DNA of 64,000 nucleotides from an uncultured Planktomarina sp. (GTDB taxonomy: Bacteria; Pseudomonadota; Alphaproteobacteria; Rhodobacterales; Rhodobacteraceae): the NCBI GenBank assembly GCA_943788425.1, contig CALSQF010000010.1:62001-126000 (forward strand). The letters run 5' to 3'. The first letter of the stretch is position 1. Every line of letters begins with the position of its first letter. Position numbers and translations under genes: made by a program. Under the pieces are notes generated by a model. The model had not been told where the DNA came from. It worked only from the letters and a program-made list of their open reading frames with translations, and did not search any database. This document shows positions 55,621 to 63,275 of the stretch, piece after piece.

Positions 55621-56661
55621 CTAGAACTGGAGCTGCACTTTCATGGCATGGCTGCGGTCGCTGGAGGTTGTGAAGGCTTGGATGGCTTCGCTGATTGGGA
55701 AGCTATGGGTGATCAGGTGATCCACGGTAATCGCGCCAGATTGCATGAGCTTGACGGCGGTGAAAAACTCCTCATGAAAACGAAAGGAGCCGCGCAGCGA
55801 GATCTCCTTGGCCGTCAGGGCTTGCATCGGCACGGTCATGTCCCCGCCGAGACCCAGCTGGACTAAGACCCCGCGCGGTCGTAAACAAGCTAGGCCCGCG
55901 GCCAGTGCTGCGGCCGCGCCAGAGCATTCCAGATGCACATCGACTTGGCCTTTGTCTGCATGAAATGCCGCCAATGCTTGTGGGTTTTCTTGTGTATTGA
56001 GTACAGTATCCGCGCCACAAAGCTTGGCCATGGTAAGGGTATAATTGGACAGATCAGTTGCTATGATACGCGCGGCGCCGGCGTGGCGGGCCGCCAAAAT
56101 ACAGAGCGCACCGATTGGGCCGCAGCCGGTGATCAGCACAGTTTTGCCGGTCAGATCCCCTGACTGCGCCACGGCGTGCAGGCAGACCGCAAGGGGCTCA
56201 GCCATAGCAGCCTGTGCCGCCGTCAGGCCATCGGCCGGGGCGCATTGGGCCGCGCTGACAATTAGATGCTCTTGAAAGGCGCCTTGGATATGAGGAAAGG
56301 GCATGGCACTTCCGTAAAAGCGCATGTTCAGGCAATGGTTGTGCTGCCCTTGCGCGCAAAAACCGCAGCCATGACAGGGCCGAGAGGGAGATATGGCCAC
56401 CAGCTGGCCCGTCTTTAGATCACCGGTGTCTGCCCCTAGGGCTCGAATCACGCCAGAAACTTCATGGCCCAAAACCATAGGCTCGCGCAGTTTGATCGCT
56501 CCGAATCCACCGTTATGGTAATAATGGAGATCAGAGCCGCAGATACCGCCCGCCTGCATTTGGATCAACACCTCACCAGCGGCGGGGGCGGCAACGTTTT
56601 GGGATTCAATGCGCAAGTCCCCTGCGGCGTGGATGACGATTGATGAGCAGTTTTGCGACAT
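55621..56661 (-). CDS. idnD: Zn-dependent sugar dehydrogenase, L-idonate 5-dehydrogenase type
   Basis: Medium-chain dehydrogenase of 346 residues oxidising a sugar acid such as L-idonate to 5-ketogluconate. Catalytic zinc region GGICGSDLHYYHNGG and GHEVSG, structural zinc cysteines in RPCHGCGFCAQGQHNHC, and NAD-binding LITGCGPIGALCILAARHAG. The ATG at 56661 (MSQNCSSIVIHAAGDLRIES) fits the family. Divergent from the gluconate 5-dehydrogenase-type gene across 70 bases, which supports the idonate/gluconate route. Confidence 0.82.
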   Translation of the reverse strand: MSQNCSSIVIHAAGDLRIESQNVAAPAAGEVLIQMQAGGICGSDLHYYHNGGFGAIKLREPMVLGHEVSGVIRALGADTGDLKTGQLVAISPSRPCHGCGFCAQGQHNHCLNMRFYGSAMPFPHIQGAFQEHLIVSAAQCAPADGLTAAQAAMAEPLAVCLHAVAQSGDLTGKTVLITGCGPIGALCILAARHAGAARIIATDLSNYTLTMAKLCGADTVLNTQENPQALAAFHADKGQVDVHLECSGAAAALAAGLACLRPRGVLVQLGLGGDMTVPMQALTAKEISLRGSFRFHEEFFTAVKLMQSGAITVDHLITHSFPISEAIQAFTTSSDRSHAMKVQLQF

Positions 56662-56731
56662 TCGTGTTTCTCCAGATGATGTTTCCCCATAGACTACTGC
56701 CTGAATGAGGAATGCACCAAAGGAAAATACA

Positions 56732-57499
56732 ATGACTCTTGAAATGTTCAACTTATCTGGAAAACGTGCGCTGATCACTGGATCCAGCCAAGGTATCGGT
56801 TTTGCTTTGGCTCGGGGATTGGCCGGGGCGGGGGCGGAAATTATCCTCAATGGGCGCAATCAAGCGAAGCTTGCGACCGCGCAGCAAGAGCTGGGCGATG
56901 ATGTTGCAACGGTGCATTCCCTAGCCTTTGATGCCACAGATCACGAAGCGGTGCGGCGCGCTGTGGACGGCTTTGAGGCGGAGGTCGGTGCGATTGATAT
57001 TTTGATCAACAACGCCGGCATGCAGCACCGCACTGAGTTGCATAATTTTCCGCCGGATGCGTTCGAACGCCTGTTGCAAACCAATATTGCCTCTGTTTTT
57101 CATGTGGGACAGGCCGTTGCCCGTCATATGATCGCGCGAAAAGGTGGCAAAATAATCAATATTGCCTCGGTGCAAACCGCGCTCGCGCGCCCAGGCATAG
57201 CCCCCTACACAGCGACCAAAGGCGCCGTGGGCAATTTGACCAAGGGCATGGCAACCGATTGGGCGCAATATGGCCTCAATTGCAACGCCATCGCGCCGGG
57301 CTATTTCGACACGCCTTTGAATGCGGCGCTGGTAGCAGATCCAGATTTCAGCACATGGCTCGCCAAACGCACCCCGGCCGGGCGCTGGGGCACGGTAGAG
57401 GAATTGGTCGGCGCGGCGGTATTTTTGTCCTCTGATGCGGCGAGCTTCGTCAATGGGCATATTCTCTATGTGGATGGCGGCATTACCGCATCGCTCTGA
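56732..57499 (+). CDS. idnO: SDR-family dehydrogenase, gluconate 5-dehydrogenase type
   Basis: Short-chain dehydrogenase of 255 residues that would reduce 5-ketogluconate to gluconate. NAD(P) motif TGSSQGIGFALARGLAGAGA, NNAG at about residue 92, the catalytic YxxxK in APYTATKGAVGNLTK, and the C-terminal FVNGHILYVDGG. ATG at 56732 is preferred over 56705. Paired divergently with the idnD-type gene. Substrate assignment is by family and neighbour only. Confidence 0.82.
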   Translation: MTLEMFNLSGKRALITGSSQGIGFALARGLAGAGAEIILNGRNQAKLATAQQELGDDVATVHSLAFDATDHEAVRRAVDGFEAEVGAIDILINNAGMQHRTELHNFPPDAFERLLQTNIASVFHVGQAVARHMIARKGGKIINIASVQTALARPGIAPYTATKGAVGNLTKGMATDWAQYGLNCNAIAPGYFDTPLNAALVADPDFSTWLAKRTPAGRWGTVEELVGAAVFLSSDAASFVNGHILYVDGGITASL

Positions 57500-57632
57500 C
57501 GCGTCCGGATTGCGTTTAAAACACTTGCGACGATCCAAAAAATAAACTTATCTGTATGCACTTAACTGGGCAGCGGGGTGTCTTCCGGACCCGCCCGGCG
57601 CTGGAACATGCGCGTGAAATCCCCGTGAGTTT

Positions 57633-57647
57633 GATGCGGTACGCATC
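57633..57647. promoter_or_regulatory. Perfect inverted repeat GATGCGgtaCGCATC
   Basis: Two 6-bp arms with a 3-base spacer lie 51-65 bases before the start of the beta-hydroxyacid dehydrogenase gene, a likely repressor site. It is the only strong dyad in the 198-base gap. The cognate regulator is unknown. Confidence 0.4.
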
Positions 57648-57697
57648 GGTTTTGCTGTAGGGGACTCTGCGCCTCTGCATGTAACGGGAGATAAATT

Positions 57698-58600
57698 ATG
57701 AAAACTGTAGGAGTTGTCGGACTGGGCGATATGGGTAGCGGTTTGGCGAAAAATTTGTTGAAACATGGATATAAGGTGCAAGGGGCTGACCTTTTACCCC
57801 ACCGCCAAGACGCATTTCGTGCGATGGGCGGACAGCTTTGTTATTGCCCTGCTGATGTCGGGCGCGGGGCTGATGCGGTCTTTGTCATGGTCATGAGGGG
57901 AGAGCAGGCGAAATCTGTTATTTTCGCGCCTGACGGTCTTCTTGCTACTTTGCCTGAAGGCAGCGCGATCGTGTTGTCTGCGACAACCACACCCCAGGAA
58001 GCGCGCGATATTGGCGCGCAAGTGGAAGGTTCTGGTGTGTATTTGATCGACAGCCCGGTCTCGGGTGGATTTCCTGGTGCGCAGGCGGGCAGCCTGACGC
58101 TCATGGCCGCTGCACTACCAGAAATTCTAGATCGTTTCCTGCCCATTCTTGAAGCGGTCTCAGCCAATATTCACCGGGTTGGCCAGCGGCCAGGCGATGG
58201 GCAGACGGTGAAAGCCTGCCTGCAATCGCTCATCGGCGCGCAATTTTCGGCAACATTCGAAGCTGCGGCTCTGGCGGCAAAGGCCGGTGTGCCGGGGCAG
58301 GTGCTGCTTGATGTGTTTTCCACTTCTTCGGCGGGCTGTGGGGTGGTGAATAATGCGCTTGAGAAGATCATTGATCGGCAATTTGAAGGCACGGGCAGTC
58401 ACATAAATACGATGCATAAGGATCTGACGATTGCTATGGCTCTGGGCGAGGCGCTGGGCGTTCCGCTCCATACCGCAGGATCTGCGATGCAAATTTTCCA
58501 CGCTGGCAAAAGCAAATACCCCAATGGCGACAATTGGGTCTGCACAAGGGTGATTGAGGAGATTGTTGGCGCCGAACTGCACCGCGAGTTGGCGCCATGA
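57698..58600 (+). CDS. Beta-hydroxyacid dehydrogenase (L-threonate dehydrogenase/LtnD type)
   Basis: A 300-residue NAD(P)-dependent dehydrogenase of the 3-hydroxyisobutyrate dehydrogenase family: GVVGLGDMGSGLAKNLLKHG at the N-terminus, the DSPVSGGFPGAQAGSLTLM substrate loop and the catalytic Lys region GQTVKACLQSLIG. Possible substrates include L-threonate or tartronate semialdehyde. It overlaps the next gene by four bases (ATGA). Confidence 0.85.
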   Translation: MKTVGVVGLGDMGSGLAKNLLKHGYKVQGADLLPHRQDAFRAMGGQLCYCPADVGRGADAVFVMVMRGEQAKSVIFAPDGLLATLPEGSAIVLSATTTPQEARDIGAQVEGSGVYLIDSPVSGGFPGAQAGSLTLMAAALPEILDRFLPILEAVSANIHRVGQRPGDGQTVKACLQSLIGAQFSATFEAAALAAKAGVPGQVLLDVFSTSSAGCGVVNNALEKIIDRQFEGTGSHINTMHKDLTIAMALGEALGVPLHTAGSAMQIFHAGKSKYPNGDNWVCTRVIEEIVGAELHRELAP

Positions 58601-59460
58601 AGCTCGGTGTTATTTGCGACGGGATCAGCCGCGATTTGCGCCATGCGGTGGATGTGATGGATGAGTTTGATTTGGAGTATGCGGAGCTACAATATGTGGG
58701 CGATACAGAAGTGGGGGATCACACCCCGCAAGAAATTGTGGCGATTGATGAACTTTTGCGCGATCGAGGCAAGCCGGTGTCGTGCCTGTCTCGGCACATA
58801 TTTGCGGGCATGAGCGCCGCAAATCGCCCCGGGGATGCTCTGCATGTGTCACATATGGATGCGCTCAAGCGGGTGATTGAGATGGCACATATTGTCGGAT
58901 CGCCCTTGGTTCGGATCATGACCCAACGCAAAGAACAAATCTTGTGGGGCATGAACGGGGCGGAGCGCTGGAATGTTGCTCATGGGGTCTGGGACAGCAT
59001 GCCGCCCTTCATTGCGCCTGCTGTTGAGCTGGCCAAAGCTGAAGGCGTGGTATTGGTGGTGGAAACTGGCAATGGCACTTTGGTGAATTCCAATTATACC
59101 GCGCGTCGGTTGATTGACGAATTGGACGCAAAGGCGCATCTAAAGGTTCTGTGGGATCCCGGAAATAATTGTTGGTGTCATGAATTGGCCTATCCGGATG
59201 GCTATGAGACACTGCGTGGCGGGTATCTCGGTCATATTCATATCAAGGATGTCAAAGTCGACACGCCGCGCGCATTGCTCGAAGTGCGGCGCCTGGGGGA
59301 GGGGCAATTGGCGGATCTATTCGCGCCGATCGCTGCGGCCTTGCGGGCGGATAGCTATGATGGGGTGGTCTCGTTGGAGAGTGTCTACCATCCGGGCAAT
59401 GGTGATTTTGAAGCCGGATTTCGCCTCTGTGTCGAACATTTTAAAAATTTGTTTTTATGA
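58597..59460 (+). CDS. Sugar phosphate isomerase/epimerase (TIM barrel)
   Basis: A 287-residue AP-endonuclease-2-fold TIM barrel, with metal-site motifs VVETGNGTLV, LWDPGNNCW, LGHIHIKDVK and VVSLESVYHPG. Enzymes of this group isomerise or epimerise sugars and sugar acids. Co-translated with the dehydrogenase in front of it and closed by a strong terminator. Substrate unknown but probably the product of the dehydrogenase. Confidence 0.82.
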   Translation: MKLGVICDGISRDLRHAVDVMDEFDLEYAELQYVGDTEVGDHTPQEIVAIDELLRDRGKPVSCLSRHIFAGMSAANRPGDALHVSHMDALKRVIEMAHIVGSPLVRIMTQRKEQILWGMNGAERWNVAHGVWDSMPPFIAPAVELAKAEGVVLVVETGNGTLVNSNYTARRLIDELDAKAHLKVLWDPGNNCWCHELAYPDGYETLRGGYLGHIHIKDVKVDTPRALLEVRRLGEGQLADLFAPIAAALRADSYDGVVSLESVYHPGNGDFEAGFRLCVEHFKNLFL

Positions 59461-59462
59461 TG

Positions 59463-59498
59463 TTGATTGCGGCCTGAACAGGTGCAGGCCGCAATCAA
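59463..59498 (+). terminator. Strong rho-independent terminator
   Basis: A 14-bp perfect stem TTGATTGCGGCCTG / CAGGCCGCAATCAA with an 8-base loop, followed by TTTATTA, directly after the isomerase stop. The mini-element starts a few bases later. Confidence 0.88.
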
Positions 59499-59503
59499 TT
59501 TAT

Positions 59504-59597
59504 TAGACCTCTTTATAACAACAGCTGCCAAGCCATACTATTTTGCCCTGTGGCGCAGCTCTCATTTCGTGTTGAACTGCCGCGATGCAGAGGTTTT
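59504..59597. mobile_element. 94-bp mini-element related to the IS5-type relic
   Basis: Flanked by TTAT on both sides (59500-59503, 59598-59601). Ends TAGACCTCTTTATAAC and CGATGCAGAGGTTTT resemble those of 41556-41765, and internal stretches (TTGCCCtGTGGC, CTCATTTCGTGTTGAA) also match it. It is a further deleted copy without transposase sequence. It lies at the 3' end of the 2-hydroxyacid dehydrogenase gene. Confidence 0.72.
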
Positions 59598-60524
59598 TTA
59601 TAGGTGCGCACATTCTGGCACGGGTGTAATCACGGTGCCGTCCTTGAGATGTTGGAGCAGATTATCTACGGTGAGCGCGCCCATAGCCGCCCGAGTTTCG
59701 ACCGTGGCGCTGCCCACATGCGGCAAAAGCACAGTATTGGGCAGATCGCGCAGCGCCTGCGGCACCGCCGGTTCCGCTTCAAAGACATCGAGCCCCGCCC
59801 AGCCGAGCTTGCCGCTTTGAAGTACCTCAATCAAAGCGGCCTCATCGACGACAGATCCGCGGCTGACATTGATCAAAGTGCCATTTGGCCCCAATGCCTC
59901 CAAGACCTCGGCATTTACGATTTTATGGGTGGAGGGGCCGCCGGGTGTGATGCAGATTAGCGCGTCGCAGCTGCGTGCCATTTCAGTAAGGTTGTCAAAG
60001 TAACGATATGGCACATCTTTTTGCGTGCGAGAGTGATAGACAACCGTTGTATCCCAAGGCGCGAGCTTGTCGGCAATGGCCTGGCCAATGCGGCCAAGTC
60101 CCAAAATTCCAACGGTCTTTTTGTCCATCGAGCGGGTCAGCGGGGCGTTACCCTTGGCGCTCCAATCGCCGGATCGGACGTAGGCATCGTCACGCAGCAA
60201 CTCGCGATAGCAGGCCAGCAGGAGCAAGAGCGCCGTAGTGGCGACCTCTTGGTTCAAAACATTTGGCGTATGAGCGACAAGGATATTGCGGCGCACCGCT
60301 TCGGTAACGTTAATCGCATCATAACCGACACCGTAACCACTGATGACTTTGAGATTGCTAAGCGAGGTCATGAGCTCCGGGTTCACGCCATCATGGCCAT
60401 TTGTGATGACATGAGTGATGGCCGTAGGATCAAAATCGTCCAATTGGTGAATCGTGAATGCCGCTTCTAGTCGATCTTGCATCTGTGGGGTTATACCACC
60501 GATTTGTAGAAGCTGATGGGTCAT
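59598..60524 (-). CDS. D-isomer-specific 2-hydroxyacid dehydrogenase
   Basis: A 308-residue NAD(P)-dependent enzyme reducing glyoxylate, hydroxypyruvate or a related 2-keto acid. Rossmann motif VGILGLGRIGQAIADKL, the Arg region LINVSRGSVVDEAAL, and the His region LLPHVGSATVETR. Its TAA stop coincides with the target duplication of the 94-bp mini-element, so the last codons may have been reshaped by the insertion. The start overlaps the stop of the GntR gene as ATGA, so the two are co-translated. Confidence 0.88.
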   Translation of the reverse strand: MTHQLLQIGGITPQMQDRLEAAFTIHQLDDFDPTAITHVITNGHDGVNPELMTSLSNLKVISGYGVGYDAINVTEAVRRNILVAHTPNVLNQEVATTALLLLLACYRELLRDDAYVRSGDWSAKGNAPLTRSMDKKTVGILGLGRIGQAIADKLAPWDTTVVYHSRTQKDVPYRYFDNLTEMARSCDALICITPGGPSTHKIVNAEVLEALGPNGTLINVSRGSVVDEAALIEVLQSGKLGWAGLDVFEAEPAVPQALRDLPNTVLLPHVGSATVETRAAMGALTVDNLLQHLKDGTVITPVPECAHL

Positions 60525-61192
60525 TCTGCGTCACTTTCTGAGGCTAATGTGGCGGTTTGGCCGGTCAAATGTCGTGCCAAATGGTCATGAACCCGTTTGC
60601 GGGTCAAGGCTTCGTTTGCCGCCAAGGCGGCTTCTAATATGTCACTGTGTTGCTGAATATTGTTGGATATGAAATCAAATTTACGGTCTGCCTTCATCAA
60701 TTGCTGCCGGAATTGTGCGTAGATGAGGCTGTGCATGGCCTTCAGGGTGGTTGAGCCGCAAGCGGAAATTAAAGTTTGGTGAAATTCTTTTTCAGAGGTA
60801 AACCAAAGATCCACCAGATCCGTAGGATCTTCACGTGCATGGATACGCTTTTCGAGGTGGCTTAATTTATGATGCGCTGCGGTCAGGCTGGCCTCCCAAG
60901 CGACGCCGCCTTGGCGAATGGACAAGACCGCACCCTCGCTCTCGAGTAATATTCGCAAATGTGTCAACTCGATGAGCTTGGTGGGCGATAATTCCGGCAC
61001 GCGGAAACCCTTTTGGTCCATGAAATGCACCAAACCATCGCTGGACAAACGAAACAGGATCTCGCGGACCGTGCTGGCCGAGCACCCAAATTCTTCACGC
61101 AACAATTCGGCGCGGAGTTTTTGCCCATGGTCATAGGTATCGGTTGTTAGGCGCTTTTTCAGCTCGCGATAGATCTTGTTTTCACTCTCCAT
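60521..61192 (-). CDS. GntR-family (FadR subfamily) regulator of the sugar-acid/TRAP region
   Basis: A 223-residue regulator with winged helix (LREEFGCSASTVREILFRLS) and an FCD helical ligand domain (EKEFHQTLISACGSTTLKAM). It is co-translated with the 2-hydroxyacid dehydrogenase and divergent from the TRAP transporter genes across a 187-base AT-rich gap containing palindromes, so it probably controls both. The ligand is likely a sugar acid or 2-keto acid. Confidence 0.85.
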   Translation of the reverse strand: MESENKIYRELKKRLTTDTYDHGQKLRAELLREEFGCSASTVREILFRLSSDGLVHFMDQKGFRVPELSPTKLIELTHLRILLESEGAVLSIRQGGVAWEASLTAAHHKLSHLEKRIHAREDPTDLVDLWFTSEKEFHQTLISACGSTTLKAMHSLIYAQFRQQLMKADRKFDFISNNIQQHSDILEAALAANEALTRKRVHDHLARHLTGQTATLASESDAE

Positions 61193-61226
61193 GATTGCAT
61201 TTTAGCACATGGTTGGAAAATTACGA

Positions 61227-61265
61227 GAAATATTTCGATATTTTATTAATATCTCGAAAATATTA
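61227..61265. promoter_or_regulatory. AT-rich dyads in the GntR / TRAP divergent gap
   Basis: GAAATATTTC (61227-61236) is a perfect palindrome and overlaps a longer imperfect dyad TATTTCGATATT ... AATATCTCGAAAATA. The position between the GntR gene and dctP suggests a GntR operator. Confidence 0.35.
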
Positions 61266-61379
61266 AAAATTCCATTTTTCTCTTGATGATCTCGATTCGT
61301 CATCCTAACCTAACACCACAATATCTGTGAAAACGCACTAAAGCGTTAAAAATAAACACTAAAAGTCTGGGAGGACAAC

Positions 61380-62405
61380 ATGAAGTTTATGAAAACTGCG
61401 GCGTCAGTTGCGATAATTGCGTCAATGGGCGCTTCGGCGGCATTTGCGGGTGGGCATGCTGAGACCAAATTGCGCATCCAAACCCACTATGCGCCAGAAA
61501 CCGTATCCGGCAAACTTGCAGCCCAATATATTGCGGATGTGCAAAGCATGTCCGGTGGCGCGATCGAAATTGAAATGTTCTACTCCTCTTCGGTTGTGAA
61601 ATCCGTTGAGACATTCGATGCGGCAGCCACAGGCATTTTGGACTGTGACATGACCGGCGGTGGCTACCAAACTGGCAAAAACCCTGCGTTCCAATTTGTT
61701 GGCGACATCATGGGCGGCTATGCGACACCATATCAGCAGTTGAGCTGGCTATACTACGGCGGCGGTCTGGAAGATGCGCAGGCCCTGTATAACAAATATG
61801 ATATGCAGCTCGTTGGCTGGTGGGTTTATGGCCAAGAGAGCCTAGCATCTTCCAAGCCTTTGGATGGACCGGCCGCGTTAAAAGATTTCAAATTCCGCTC
61901 GCCCCCTGGCATGGAAACAAAGATCTTTGAAAAGCTCGGTGCCAAACCGATCGTGATGGATTTCACAGAGATTTTTACGGCGCTTGAAACTGGTATCATC
62001 GATGGCGCGGATGCATCTGGTCTGGCCAATAACGTGGGTCTGGGTCTGTATGATCTGGTGAAACACGCGAACTTCCCAGGCTTTCACTCCATGCCGTCGG
62101 ATCACCTGGCTTGTAACAAAGCGGTTTGGGATGCGATGCCAGAAGCGCACCGCACCATCATGTCCGTCGCTATGGAAGCCCTTGCACTTCGCACAGCCTT
62201 GACTTTCGAAAAAGCGAACGCGGCGGCAGCTGCGCAGCTGCGTGCTGAAGGGGTAACCCTCTGGCAGTGGTCGGAAGAAGACCTTCAGGCTTTCCGTGAT
62301 GCTGCACAAGCCACATGGCCTGAGTTTGCGACAACACCAGAAGCCAAAGCACTTGTAGCAAGCCACGTTGGCTACCTCACAGAGCTTGGTTTGGTTTCCA
62401 ACTAA
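61380..62405 (+). CDS. TRAP transporter substrate-binding protein, DctP family
   Basis: Periplasmic receptor of a tripartite ATP-independent transporter. 341 residues with a signal peptide (MKFMKTAASVAIIASMGASA, cleaved near AAFAGG). The lobes carry the usual LRIQTHYAPETVSGKLAAQY start, the conserved arginine region FKFRSPPGMETKIF and DFTEIFTALETGIIDGAD. Ligands are carboxylates, often sugar acids or keto acids. The neighbouring dehydrogenases point to a sugar acid. Confidence 0.92.
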   Translation: MKFMKTAASVAIIASMGASAAFAGGHAETKLRIQTHYAPETVSGKLAAQYIADVQSMSGGAIEIEMFYSSSVVKSVETFDAAATGILDCDMTGGGYQTGKNPAFQFVGDIMGGYATPYQQLSWLYYGGGLEDAQALYNKYDMQLVGWWVYGQESLASSKPLDGPAALKDFKFRSPPGMETKIFEKLGAKPIVMDFTEIFTALETGIIDGADASGLANNVGLGLYDLVKHANFPGFHSMPSDHLACNKAVWDAMPEAHRTIMSVAMEALALRTALTFEKANAAAAAQLRAEGVTLWQWSEEDLQAFRDAAQATWPEFATTPEAKALVASHVGYLTELGLVSN

Positions 62406-62420
62406 AATCTGAAATTAAAA

Positions 62421-62447
62421 GACCGGCCCGATCTGTTCGGGCCGGTC
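62421..62447 (+). terminator. Hairpin between dctP and dctQ
   Basis: A perfect 11-bp stem GACCGGCCCGA / TCGGGCCGGTC with a 5-base loop, 15 bases after dctP. The T-rich tail is short. It probably lowers read-through into dctQM so that more receptor than permease is made. Confidence 0.7.
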
Positions 62448-62486
62448 GTCTTGTTTCCCTTCACAATAATTTCAGGAAGTACCCTT

Positions 62487-63275
62487 ATGCGAGCTTCACC
62501 TAATAGCGTCATTCAATGGATACTTCCTCTTGCGTTTATCGCCAGCGCCAGTTGGGTGGTTTGGAACGGCGCAACCTATATCATGGCTTTTGGGGGATAT
62601 ACCGACGCTTTGGCGGCCCGCTACCGGCCGATCATGACGCTTGATTATATCATCCTTTTGGCGCTTCCACTCATTGCCTTGGTGGGCATTTGGACTGTGC
62701 GCGGCGCGGCCATGGAAATCGATGATCCTGGCCCGTTCGATGGGGTCGCCATGTTTGTAGGCCGGGTGACGATGATGTTGATCGCTTTGGTCGTCGCGGT
62801 GATGATGTATGAGGTGATCTTGCGCTATGTCTTTGAAAGTCCAACCCTCTGGGCTAATGAAATGTCCCTTTGGTTGGCTGGGTTTGTGTTCATCCTTGCG
62901 GGCTTTTACGCCATGCAGCAGCGCAGCCATATCCGCATCTATTTGCTCTACGATATGATGCCCCGGGGCTTTCAAAAAGCCTGTGATACCATTTCCACTG
63001 TGTTAATCGTCGTCTTCGCATTCTTCCTAGTTTATGGTGGCTACGGCGAAGCAAAAGCGAAACTCTTGCGGTGGGAGACCTTTGGCACCGCCTTCGACCC
63101 CCCGATCCCTGCGACCTTGAAACCTTTGGTTTTGGCCGTGGTGACTTTGGTTGCCATTCAAGCGATCTTGAATCTAATCAAAGACTGGAATCTTGAGCCA
63201 GAAATTCACACGGCTGCGGACGATATCGATCAAGATGAAATTGAGCGACTTAAAAAAGTTGTAGGAGACGTATGA
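62487..63275 (+). CDS. TRAP transporter small permease, DctQ family
   Basis: Small membrane subunit of the TRAP system, 262 residues from ATG 62487, preceded by AGGAAG. It is longer than the usual DctQ (about 170): two extra N-terminal helices (IQWILPLAFIASASWVVWNG and IILLALPLIALVGIWTV) precede the DctQ core (VILRYVFESPTLWANEMSLW). The stop overlaps the dctM start as ATGA. Confidence 0.88.
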   Translation: MRASPNSVIQWILPLAFIASASWVVWNGATYIMAFGGYTDALAARYRPIMTLDYIILLALPLIALVGIWTVRGAAMEIDDPGPFDGVAMFVGRVTMMLIALVVAVMMYEVILRYVFESPTLWANEMSLWLAGFVFILAGFYAMQQRSHIRIYLLYDMMPRGFQKACDTISTVLIVVFAFFLVYGGYGEAKAKLLRWETFGTAFDPPIPATLKPLVLAVVTLVAIQAILNLIKDWNLEPEIHTAADDIDQDEIERLKKVVGDV

